A DNA stretch of 10,590 bases, from positions 1 through 10,590 of the forward strand of contig JAZLIT010000147.1 of assembly GCA_045617525.1 (NCBI GenBank), written 5' to 3'. This DNA is from JAZLIT01 sp045617525. Its GTDB lineage: Bacteria > Bacillota > Bacilli > Bacillales_A > Planococcaceae. The stretch's first letter is position 1, and each line of letters begins with the position of its first letter. The notes under the pieces are model-generated. The model searched no databases and was not told where the DNA came from. It was given only the letters and a program-made list of their open reading frames with translations. Below, one piece after another: positions 1-5,816 of this stretch. A program made the translations under genes and the position numbers.

Positions 1-13
1 GGAGTAAGTTAAA

Positions 14-640
14 ATGGATAAAAAAATGCAAATAAAGCAACCGAAATATCAACTTATAGCGGAAGATATTGCTGCTAAGATTGTGGAAGGCAAATATGTT
101 GTAGGCGAAAAGATTTATGCCCGTTCGTCATTAGCAACTCAATATGGTGTTTCTGCAGAGACAGCCCGCCGTGCCATTTCAGTTTTACAAGATTTAAATA
201 TAGTTGAGGCCACGAAAGGTAGTGGTGTCGTAATCGTTTCATACGAGCATGCTGCAGAATTTGTCCATCGATTAGCCGATGTAAAAACAGTACGTGAACT
301 ACAAATTGAATTACAAAAAAAGATTGAACGCCAAAAAACGGAATTAGAAGATATTCAAGATACGTTGTCAGAATTTATAAATCGTACCAGCCGATTACAA
401 TCCATTAATCCATTTGTGCCATTCCAATTAGAAATAACCGAGGCATGTCCATTCTTGCATAAAAATATTGGTGAAATTCTTTTTTGGCAACAAACAGGAG
501 CTACTATTATAGGGATTAAGAAAAACAATGCTATCCTAATTTCCCCAGGACCGTATGCTGAATTAGTTGCTGGAGACATTCTATATTTCATCGGTAATGA
601 ACAATGCTATACAGTCGTAAAACAATTTTTAAATAGTTAA
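14..640 (+). CDS. busR: GntR-type regulator with RCK_C domain, BusR-like (c-di-AMP-responsive repressor candidate)
   Basis: The 208-residue protein has three visible parts. Residues about 11-76 form a GntR-type winged helix, with a recognition helix around SAETARRAISVLQ and a wing around KGSGVVIV. Residues about 85-125 are a heptad-like charged coiled coil. Residues about 134-206 form an RCK_C/TrkA_C domain (GATIIGIKKNNAILISPGP, then AGDILYFIG). Established knowledge: this architecture is that of BusR of Lactococcus and Streptococcus, which binds c-di-AMP through RCK_C and represses the busAB betaine transporter. The gene lies directly upstream of an OpuA-type betaine operon, which supports that role here, although c-di-AMP binding is inferred. 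The GGAG at 1-4 is 9 nt before the ATG; its promoter lies outside the window. A terminator follows, so it is probably transcribed separately from opuA. A general RCK_C-GntR regulator of K+ transport is the alternative. Confidence 0.82.
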   Translation: MDKKMQIKQPKYQLIAEDIAAKIVEGKYVVGEKIYARSSLATQYGVSAETARRAISVLQDLNIVEATKGSGVVIVSYEHAAEFVHRLADVKTVRELQIELQKKIERQKTELEDIQDTLSEFINRTSRLQSINPFVPFQLEITEACPFLHKNIGEILFWQQTGATIIGIKKNNAILISPGPYAELVAGDILYFIGNEQCYTVVKQFLNS

Positions 641-646
641 TATCTT

Positions 647-680
647 GCCATCCTATGATAAATCAGGGTGGCTTTTTTAT
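647..680 (+). terminator. Rho-independent terminator of the BusR-like gene
   Basis: GCCATCCT (647-654) pairs with AGGGTGGC (665-672) as an 8-bp stem with one G-U wobble and a 10-nt loop, followed by TTTTTTAT. It begins 6 nt after the stop codon and separates the regulator from the opu operon. Confidence 0.88.
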
Positions 681-688
681 TTGAAAAA

Positions 689-776
689 TTTGTCATTCCA
701 TTGACAAAGTAACAACTTGTGTGTAACAATAAAGTTGTCGGAAGTAACAACTTACAAAAAATGTTTCGTTGTTATT
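689..776. promoter_or_regulatory. Candidate BusR-type operator array over the opuA promoter
   Basis: Several repeated motifs cluster here. TTTGTCA (689-695) and TGACAAA (702-708) form a perfect 7-bp inverted repeat with a 6-nt gap over the -35 box. AAGTAACAACTT occurs twice (707-718 and 742-753), exactly 35 bp apart. A third GTAACAA lies at 723-729 on the -10, and an inverted TTGTTA at 769-774. ACAACTT (712-718) also pairs with AAGTTGT (732-738). From memory, reported BusR sites are widely spaced half-sites resembling GTGACA, so the link to the neighbouring regulator is plausible but unproven. Confidence 0.5.
701..730 (+). promoter_or_regulatory. Likely sigma-A promoter of the opuA operon
   Basis: A perfect -35 box TTGACA (701-706) is followed after 17-18 nt by a weak -10 (TAACAA at 724-729 or AACAAT at 725-730), preceded by TG. 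The weak -10 fits a promoter dependent on osmotic or repressor control. The expected start is near 736, giving a leader of about 70 nt. The -35 box is clear; the -10 is inferred. Confidence 0.5.
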
Positions 777-807
777 TCGATTATTATTTATAGGGAAGTG
801 AAGTAGT

Positions 808-2007
808 ATGGTAAAAATCAGTATAAAAAATGTCACCAAAGTATTTGGGAAAAACACACAACAAGCTTTAAAACTAGTGCATGACCAAGGTTCTAAAGAA
901 GAGATTTTGAAAAAAACAGGTGCTACAGTAGGGGTTTATAACGTCAATTTAGATATTGAAGAGGGCGAAATATTTGTCATTATGGGCTTGTCAGGTAGTG
1001 GGAAATCAACATTGATTCGTCTATTAAATCGTTTAATTGAACCAACATCAGGTGAAATCAAAATAGATGAACAACTAATTACCACACTGAAGAAGAAGAA
1101 CCTACAAGACGTAAGACGTAAAAAAATGAGTATGGTATTTCAAAACTTTGCATTGTTTCCACATCGTACAATAGTAGAAAATGCCGAATATGGGCTAGAA
1201 ATTAGGGGCATTACGAAAGTGGAACGAAGATTGAAAGCAGAAAAGGCTTTACAAAATGCGGGCTTACTAGCTTATAAAGATCAATATCCTAGTCAATTGT
1301 CTGGAGGGATGCAGCAGCGTGTTGGTTTAGCACGTGCCTTGGCAAATGATCCGGAGATACTTTTAATGGATGAAGCTTTTTCTGCGCTCGATCCACTCAT
1401 CCGTAAAGAAATGCAGGATGAGTTATTGGAGCTACAAGCAAGTGTTCAAAAAACAATTGTATTTATTACACATGATTTAAATGAAGCACTGCGAATTGGA
1501 GACCGAATTGCCATCATGAAAGATGGGCATATCGTTCAAATAGGCACAGGTGAGGAAATTTTAACGAACCCAGCCAATCAATATGTACGATCATTCTTAG
1601 AAGATGTAGATCGTTCTAAAGTGTTAACAGCTGAACACGCAATGGTACGACCGATTACCGTTAATATCGAACATGATGGACCGAAAGTAGCGTTAACAAG
1701 AATGCGTGAAGAAGAAGTGAGTGTATTACTGGCAGTTGATAAACTTAGAAATTACTTAGGCTATATTACAGCTGATGATGCACTGAAACAGGTGCAAGAA
1801 AAGAATACTAGTTTAAAACCTATTTTACGGAACGACATGCCAATCGTAACACCAGACACAGTGTTACAAGAAATTTTGTCAATTATTTCGGATTCACCAA
1901 CACCAGTTGCTGTTGTCCAAGAAGGTAAATTAAAAGGTTTATTAATAAGAGGCGTTATTATAAATGCACTTTCGTCATCAACTGAAGGTGGTGAGCAGCA
2001 TGAGTAA
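808..2007 (+). CDS. opuAA: Glycine betaine/proline betaine ABC transporter ATPase OpuAA with CBS pair
   Basis: The 399-residue cytoplasmic ATPase energises osmoprotectant uptake. Visible motifs are Walker A GLSGSGKST (60-68), Q-loop Q112, signature LSGGMQQR (164-171), Walker B ILLMDEA (184-190, catalytic E189) and switch H222. The long insert before the Walker A strand (residues about 15-45) is typical of the OpuA/ProV family. Residues about 265-390 form two CBS modules. Family knowledge: the CBS pair senses ionic strength in lactococcal OpuA and can bind c-di-AMP in related transporters, so this protein may be controlled by the same messenger as the upstream regulator. The SD-like GGGAAGTGA lies upstream of the ATG. 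The 3' end overlaps opuAB by 8 nt, implying translational coupling. Length agrees with the roughly 400-residue family norm. Confidence 0.95.
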   Translation: MVKISIKNVTKVFGKNTQQALKLVHDQGSKEEILKKTGATVGVYNVNLDIEEGEIFVIMGLSGSGKSTLIRLLNRLIEPTSGEIKIDEQLITTLKKKNLQDVRRKKMSMVFQNFALFPHRTIVENAEYGLEIRGITKVERRLKAEKALQNAGLLAYKDQYPSQLSGGMQQRVGLARALANDPEILLMDEAFSALDPLIRKEMQDELLELQASVQKTIVFITHDLNEALRIGDRIAIMKDGHIVQIGTGEEILTNPANQYVRSFLEDVDRSKVLTAEHAMVRPITVNIEHDGPKVALTRMREEEVSVLLAVDKLRNYLGYITADDALKQVQEKNTSLKPILRNDMPIVTPDTVLQEILSIISDSPTPVAVVQEGKLKGLLIRGVIINALSSSTEGGEQHE

Positions 2008-2845
2008 TTTTTTAGATGCAATTCCTAAATTGTCTGTTGCAAATGGTGTTGAATCGTTAATGGATTCGATTACAGGTAAGTTTTCTGGTGCATTTAAATT
2101 TATCCAAAATACTGGTGAAAGTTTAATGAATACAACTACGGATCTTTTCGTGGCGATTCCACCAATACTGTTTATATTAATAGTTGCCGTGCTATCATTT
2201 TTTGCGGCTGGTAAAAAGTTTGGTCTAGCATTATTCGCACTGATTGGACTGCTATTTATATATAACCAAGGTCTATGGGAACAATTAATGAATACGTTCA
2301 CACTCGTACTTTATTCAAGTTTCTTTGCGATTATTATTGGTGTACCTATTGGTATTTTAATGTCTAAAAATAAAGTTGCAGAACAAATTATTAAACCAAT
2401 CTTAGACTTTATGCAAACAATGCCTGGATTTGTATATTTAATTCCTGCGGTTGCATTTTTCGGTATCGGGGTAGTGCCAGGTGTATTCGCATCTGTAATA
2501 TTCGCATTACCACCAACAGTTCGTTTTACTAATTTAGGAATTAGACAAGTGCCGAAAGAATTAGTAGAAGCTGCTGATTCATACGGTAGTACGATTAGTC
2601 AGAAACTATTCAAGGTAGAAATTCCATTAGCAAAACCTACAATTATGGCGGGTATTAACCAAACGGTATTACTTTCATTATCAATGGTTGTTATCGCTTC
2701 AATGATTGGTGCACCCGGTTTAGGGCGAGAAGTATTATCTGCGCTTCAACGTGCACAGGTCGGCAATGGTTTTGTAGCTGGTATTAGTTTAGTAATATTC
2801 GCGATTATCGTAGATCGCTTAACACAAAGTTTAAACAAAAAATAA
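2000..2845 (+). CDS. opuAB: Glycine betaine ABC transporter permease OpuAB
   Basis: The 281-residue integral membrane protein forms the translocation pore with OpuAA. I chose the ATG at 2000 because AAGGTGG (1984-1990) is a good ribosome binding site 9 nt upstream and the start overlaps the opuAA stop. An in-frame ATG at 1964 lies inside the conserved end of opuAA and lacks such a site. Hydrophobic segments occur at about 50-70, 74-89, 97-122, 134-160, 208-233 and 249-271. The BPD_transp_1 EAA loop begins at E190-A-A, with conserved G196. The roughly 50-residue polar N-terminal extension and the total length match Bacillus OpuAB (about 282 residues). Confidence 0.94.
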   Translation: MSNFLDAIPKLSVANGVESLMDSITGKFSGAFKFIQNTGESLMNTTTDLFVAIPPILFILIVAVLSFFAAGKKFGLALFALIGLLFIYNQGLWEQLMNTFTLVLYSSFFAIIIGVPIGILMSKNKVAEQIIKPILDFMQTMPGFVYLIPAVAFFGIGVVPGVFASVIFALPPTVRFTNLGIRQVPKELVEAADSYGSTISQKLFKVEIPLAKPTIMAGINQTVLLSLSMVVIASMIGAPGLGREVLSALQRAQVGNGFVAGISLVIFAIIVDRLTQSLNKK

Positions 2846-2865
2846 TGAATTAGGGAGAGATTAGT

Positions 2866-3723
2866 ATGTTAAAAAAGAAATTTCTAATAGGCTCAGTAGC
2901 TTTTTCAGCTGCCTTAGTATTAGGGGCTTGTAATGATAGTGATAATTCCGCAGAAGACTTAGGTGAAATCAATTTAGCCTATGTAGAGTGGGATACAGAA
3001 GTTGCTTCAACACATGTAGTGGGCCATGTTTTAGAAGAAATGGGTTATGACGTAACATTAACACCATTAGATAATGCAATTATGTGGGAAGCAGTATCTA
3101 AAGGCGAAGCAGATGCAATGGTAGCAGGATGGTTACCAGCAACACATGCAGCGCAGCTTGAAAAGTACGGTGCTAACGTAGAGGATTTAGGTGCCAATCT
3201 TGAAGGTGCAAAAATCGGCTTAGTTGTGCCAAGTTATATGGATATAAATTCTATTGAAGATTTAACAGATCAAGCGAAAAAGACTATTACAGGTATCGAA
3301 CCTGGTGCAGGAATTATGAGTGCTGCTGAAAGTGCTTTAACAGATTACAGTAACTTGTCTGATTGGGATTTACTACCTTCTTCATCTGGTGCTATGACAG
3401 TTGCACTTGATAAAGCAATCAAAAATGAAGAAGACATTATTGTGACAGGGTGGAGCCCTCACTGGAAATTTTCTTCTTATGATTTGAAATATTTAGAGGA
3501 TCCTAAAGGGTCATTCGGTGGAGAAGAAAATATCCATACGTTCGTCCGAAAAGATTTGAAAGATGAAGATTTAGAAGCATATAACTTATTAAATGCGTTT
3601 AATTGGACTACAGAAGATGTAGAGTCTGTAATGCTAGATATTCAAGATGGTATGAGTCCAAAAGAAGCTGCAGAAAAATGGGTTGAGGCAAATAAAGACC
3701 GTGTTGCAGAGTGGAAAAAATAA
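2866..3723 (+). CDS. opuAC: Glycine betaine-binding lipoprotein OpuAC
   Basis: The 285-residue extracytoplasmic substrate-binding lipoprotein delivers betaine to OpuAAB. The N-terminus is a lipoprotein signal: MLKKK, a hydrophobic core, then lipobox LGAC with modified Cys22, followed by an acidic linker. The mature part is an OpuAC (type II periplasmic-binding) domain. Tryptophans suited to cation-pi binding of a quaternary amine occur at W74, W89, W196 and W200; the GWSPHW stretch (195-200) is a family hallmark. Which ones line the cage is inferred from the family. AGGGAGAG (2852-2859) precedes the ATG by 6 nt, and the gap to opuAB is 20 nt. Glycine betaine is the most likely ligand; proline betaine or carnitine cannot be excluded. 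Confidence 0.93.
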   Translation: MLKKKFLIGSVAFSAALVLGACNDSDNSAEDLGEINLAYVEWDTEVASTHVVGHVLEEMGYDVTLTPLDNAIMWEAVSKGEADAMVAGWLPATHAAQLEKYGANVEDLGANLEGAKIGLVVPSYMDINSIEDLTDQAKKTITGIEPGAGIMSAAESALTDYSNLSDWDLLPSSSGAMTVALDKAIKNEEDIIVTGWSPHWKFSSYDLKYLEDPKGSFGGEENIHTFVRKDLKDEDLEAYNLLNAFNWTTEDVESVMLDIQDGMSPKEAAEKWVEANKDRVAEWKK

Positions 3724-3770
3724 GTACTACAAGTAGTATTTTCTTTAGTTTTTTAAAATAGTATCGTTAA

Positions 3771-3822
3771 ACCCGAGTTAGTTAAGAATGCTTTATTTCT
3801 TAAACTTGCTCGGTTTTTTTTA
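3771..3822 (+). terminator. Terminator of the opuA operon
   Basis: CCGAG (3773-3777) pairs with CTCGG (3809-3813). Inside, AGTTAAGAA pairs with TTCTTAAACT with a bulge, making a long interrupted stem followed by eight T's. A weaker hairpin, TACTAC/GTAGTA (3725-3738) with a T-rich tail, sits just after the stop and may help define the mRNA end. Confidence 0.85.
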
Positions 3823-4083
3823 TGATTATAAATGCTTTGAAATAACCGTAAAACTAATGGGATAATGCTAAATTTAAAATAATTACTATGATACATAACC
3901 GGTTAGATGGTAATTGAACAGCTTATCAAGAAAAATGGATAGTGTTATAAAAACCACTAAGTTACCTACTCCCAGCCACTTTTTTACTCTCTAATAACGT
4001 CTGAACACGCCCTACTTTATTTAACGTATGTTGTAAATAAGGTAATAAATTTCTTAGAGGTGATTTTAAATTGGATATTTATG
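3823..4083. other. Non-coding AT-rich stretch after the opuA operon
   Basis: Stops are dense in all frames and I see no supported gene, RNA or long repeat. The only relevant signal is the start of a promoter at the right edge (4084). Confidence 0.5.
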
Positions 4084-4111
4084 TTGAAATTTAAATATAC
4101 TGTATTATAAA
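4084..4111 (+). promoter_or_regulatory. Putative promoter of the ATA-start membrane-protein frame
   Basis: TTGAAA (4084-4089), a 16-nt spacer and TATAAA (4106-4111) give a near-consensus sigma-A promoter. The predicted start near 4118 leaves only a few bases before the Shine-Dalgarno at 4122-4130. Confidence 0.5.
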
Positions 4112-4134
4112 ATAACGCGAAAGGGTGGGGAAAA

Positions 4135-4413
4135 ATAAAATCAATTTTAGTTAGAGGAAATGTTATATTTAGTGGTTTTGTTGCATTCTTTATTTCTTGG
4201 TTTTTTGCACAGGGGGCTATAGGTGACGCTAATTCTTTGACACCAGAATTCTTTTTAATCTTACCGATATGGGCAATTGGGGCACTAGTGATATGGAAAT
4301 TACATTCCAAATTAAAGTTAGAAATTACTTCTTATTTTAAAATTATATTGTATAACCTTTTGCTTTGGGTAACTATCCCTATCGGATTTATATTCTCACA
4401 TATCTTTATATAA
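4135..4413 (+). pseudogene. Small three-segment membrane protein frame lacking a normal start codon (start lost, or ATA start)
   Basis: An open frame runs from 4111 to a TAA at 4411-4413. Read from the ATA at 4135, it gives 92 residues beginning KSILVRGNVIFSGFV after the first position. Three hydrophobic segments (about 9-28, 38-54, 68-91) are separated by short polar loops, with a basic loop WKLHSKLKLE. A strong Shine-Dalgarno, AGGGTGGGG (4122-4130), sits at ideal distance, and a promoter lies just upstream. No ATG, GTG or TTG exists in frame near the N-terminus. Simplest reading: an ATG changed to ATA, leaving a recently inactivated gene. Alternatives are a rare ATA (or ATT at 4144) start, or a sequencing error. 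Family not recognised. Confidence 0.55.
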
Positions 4414-4590
4414 GAATATTACTGGAAAAGAATTATGCTGTTTTTGTTAAAGGCAGGTTCTAAAATGAGCAAATACGATTTTTATTTTTTCTTTATACCA
4501 AACTGCAAGGAATAAGATAAATAGAATAATAACTGGAGTAATCACAATCATTGCAGGATAAAATAAAACATACAATTCCTATTAAAATAG
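4414..4590. other. Non-coding or decayed stretch
   Basis: No intact gene is seen. On the minus strand a frame of hydrophobic codons (from CAT at 4595-4597 to a stop at 4447-4449) would encode a membrane protein of about 50 residues only if one single-base frameshift is assumed. No ribosome binding site supports it. Confidence 0.35.
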
Positions 4591-4619
4591 TTGACATTAA
4601 TTTTGGAATTTATTACTAT
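4591..4619 (+). promoter_or_regulatory. Promoter of the unknown gene / flavokinase operon
   Basis: TTGACA (4591-4596), a 17-nt spacer and TACTAT (4614-4619). The predicted start is near 4626, giving a leader of about 90 nt that holds the structures at 4650-4696. Confidence 0.6.
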
Positions 4620-4649
4620 ATTATTAATAAGACATAAATAATTGGCTCA

Positions 4650-4696
4650 CTAGATATCTAGAGGCCCGCATATCTAAAATAGATAAGAGGGTCTTT
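4650..4696 (+). promoter_or_regulatory. Structured leader: palindrome plus competing hairpin
   Basis: CTAGATATCTAG (4650-4661) is a perfect 12-bp palindrome. It overlaps by two bases a hairpin in which AGAGGCCC (4660-4667) pairs with GGGTCTTT (4689-4696) with two wobbles, topped by TATCTA/TAGATA (4671-4676 and 4680-4685). TATCTA and TAGATA each occur twice, so alternative pairings exclude one another. The U-rich tail after GGGTC could make it a weak terminator. It may be an attenuator or a DNA operator; no known riboswitch class is recognised. Confidence 0.4.
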
Positions 4697-4717
4697 ATTG
4701 TTAATGGAGGTTACAAG

Positions 4718-5002
4718 TTGGAGAATCCCGACGTATATGATTTGCCAGATTTACAATTTGTGAAATGGTGTGAAAAGACGTTTGCAATTAATCGTGGCGT
4801 ATATAACACAATAGATGAAAAGTTATTTGAATTAGGCTATAAAAAAATACAGAGCAGAAGAAAAATGATTATTGATTTTTTACAACAGCATGTCGAAGAG
4901 ACCGATCACAAATTTTATAAATTTGGAATGGGCAATTTATCGGATGCCTTGCAAAATTTTCAAAGTAAAATTTTTTATCCTAATAACCAAGTAAATCAGT
5001 AA
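4718..5002 (+). CDS. Unknown 94-residue protein, TTG start
   Basis: I do not recognise this family. The frame starts at TTG with GGAGG (4706-4710) 7 nt upstream; no in-frame ATG gives a better start. The protein is soluble, with no signal peptide or membrane segment. It is rich in aromatic and charged residues (LQFVKWCEKTF near the N-terminus, then a basic patch YKKIQSRRKMIIDFLQQH at about 46-63) and probably mostly helical. The polar, Asn/Gln-rich C-terminus follows a FYKFGMGNLSDAL stretch. It is first in a two-gene operon with the flavokinase, 27 nt downstream, behind its own promoter and structured leader. The basic helix could suggest nucleic-acid contact, but nothing diagnostic is present. 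Confidence 0.75.
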   Translation: MENPDVYDLPDLQFVKWCEKTFAINRGVYNTIDEKLFELGYKKIQSRRKMIIDFLQQHVEETDHKFYKFGMGNLSDALQNFQSKIFYPNNQVNQ

Positions 5003-5029
5003 GTTTAGTTAAGATAAGGGGTGAGGAAG

Positions 5030-5446
5030 TTGGTAATTACATTACAAACAGGTGTAAGGTTTATGTCCGGGCGTGTAGGTCAAGGAAAGCAAATAGGAAG
5101 AACATTAGGGTTCCCGACAGCTAATGTAGCAATTTTACCAGAATTTTTACCGGCTCAAGGCGTATACGGTGTGTATGTCTATAGAGGGAATCGTCAATAT
5201 TTAGGCGTAATGAATATCGGTTATCGTCCAACCTTCTTAGACGGTGAGCATCAAACTGTAGAGGTCCATTTACTCGATTTTGATGAATCTATTTATGGAG
5301 AAACATTAGTAATTGAAGTGTTATTTCCAATTCGAGAAGAAAGAAAGTTCTCAGGTTTAGCTGAATTAACATTACAACTACAAAAAGATGTGGTTTTTGC
5401 AAGAACAGCTTTTCATGAGATTCGACCACTTTATGTGGCGATGTAG
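5030..5446 (+). CDS. Stand-alone riboflavin kinase domain (RibR-like flavokinase)
   Basis: The protein phosphorylates riboflavin to FMN if active. From the TTG at 5030 it has 138 residues and consists only of the Flavokinase domain. Visible motifs are the glycine-rich entry GRVGQGKQIGRTLGFPTAN (14-32, with PTAN binding Mg-nucleotide), GVYGVYV (44-50), GVMNIGYRPTF (59-69), and VEVHLLDF (77-84, catalytic Glu78), then IYGE and IREERKF. The FAD-synthetase half of bifunctional RibF is absent. The usual His in the first loop is Gln. TTG 5030 is preferred because AAGGGGTGA (5016-5024) is correctly spaced; a GTG at 5021 lies inside that site. B. subtilis RibR is a monofunctional flavokinase with an extra RNA-binding C-terminal half, which this protein lacks. 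Confidence 0.85.
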   Translation: MVITLQTGVRFMSGRVGQGKQIGRTLGFPTANVAILPEFLPAQGVYGVYVYRGNRQYLGVMNIGYRPTFLDGEHQTVEVHLLDFDESIYGETLVIEVLFPIREERKFSGLAELTLQLQKDVVFARTAFHEIRPLYVAM

Positions 5447-5463
5447 GAAGTATCAACTCTTAG

Positions 5464-5500
5464 TAGCAGCATGGCATAAGCCATGCTGCTATTTCATTTC
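5464..5500 (+). terminator. Terminator of the flavokinase operon
   Basis: TAGCAGCATGGC (5464-5475) and GCCATGCTGCTA (5480-5491) form a perfect 12-bp stem with an ATAA loop, followed by TTTCATTTC. It ends transcription 18 nt after the flavokinase stop. Confidence 0.88.
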
Positions 5501-5704
5501 AATTTATTAACGGTTTTTCGCGAGCACTGAACTCATCTGATTCTTGAAAGTTCGCTTAGTACCGCATAGTAATGCAATTTTAGTGTTTGGAAAATCGCAC
5601 ATATAATAGCAACTAGATAATCCTCTCTCATTATATTTTTTGTTAGAAATCACAATAAATATTCGCTATTTATTAGTAGATCATTTGGAAATGCAATAGA
5701 TGGT
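5501..5704. other. Intergenic stretch without recognisable gene
   Basis: No frame with a ribosome binding site, no RNA gene and no strong hairpin is seen. The gap from the flavokinase to tcyA is about 370 nt and otherwise holds the terminator at its left end and promoter elements at its right end. Confidence 0.5.
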
Positions 5705-5736
5705 TGATAGTTCTGAAATTAATGATAGTTCTGAAA
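5705..5736 (+). repeat. Direct repeat upstream of the tcyA promoter (candidate activator site)
   Basis: TGATAGTTCTGAAA occurs at 5705-5718 and again at 5723-5736, an 18-bp period. It ends 7 nt before the -35 box at 5744, where an activator would bind. No regulator is assigned. Confidence 0.6.
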
Positions 5737-5743
5737 ATAAAGA

Positions 5744-5772
5744 TTGTATTTATTTTAACCTTGTTATATTAT
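5744..5772 (+). promoter_or_regulatory. Promoter of the tcyABC-luxS operon
   Basis: TTGTAT (5744-5749), a 17-nt spacer and TATTAT (5767-5772, five of six consensus bases). The predicted start near 5779 gives a leader of under 40 nt, too short for an S-box or T-box. Confidence 0.6.
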
Positions 5773-5816
5773 AAAGCTTATGAAAATGCTAGGGATTGAA
5801 ATTGGAGGAGCTTAAC

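Noticed and set aside
1964..1999. Longer start for opuAB at ATG 1964
   Set aside because: It lies inside the conserved CBS end of opuAA and lacks a ribosome binding site; the ATG at 2000 has AAGGTGG at correct spacing and gives the usual family length.
3724..3740. TACTAC/GTAGTA hairpin right after opuAC as the main terminator
   Set aside because: The 2-nt loop and AT-rich stem are weak compared with the long hairpin and eight T's at 3771-3822.
4017..4310. 97-codon open frame on the minus strand
   Set aside because: It has no ribosome binding site and runs antisense to the membrane-protein frame with the better signals. Its sequence looks like a chance AT-rich translation.
5021..5029. GTG 5021 as start of the flavokinase
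   Set aside because: The GTG lies inside the Shine-Dalgarno AAGGGGTGA, which is correctly spaced only for the TTG at 5030.
5501..5816. S-box, T-box or FMN riboswitch ahead of tcyA
   Set aside because: The predicted leader is under 40 nt and none of the conserved core motifs of these classes is visible.
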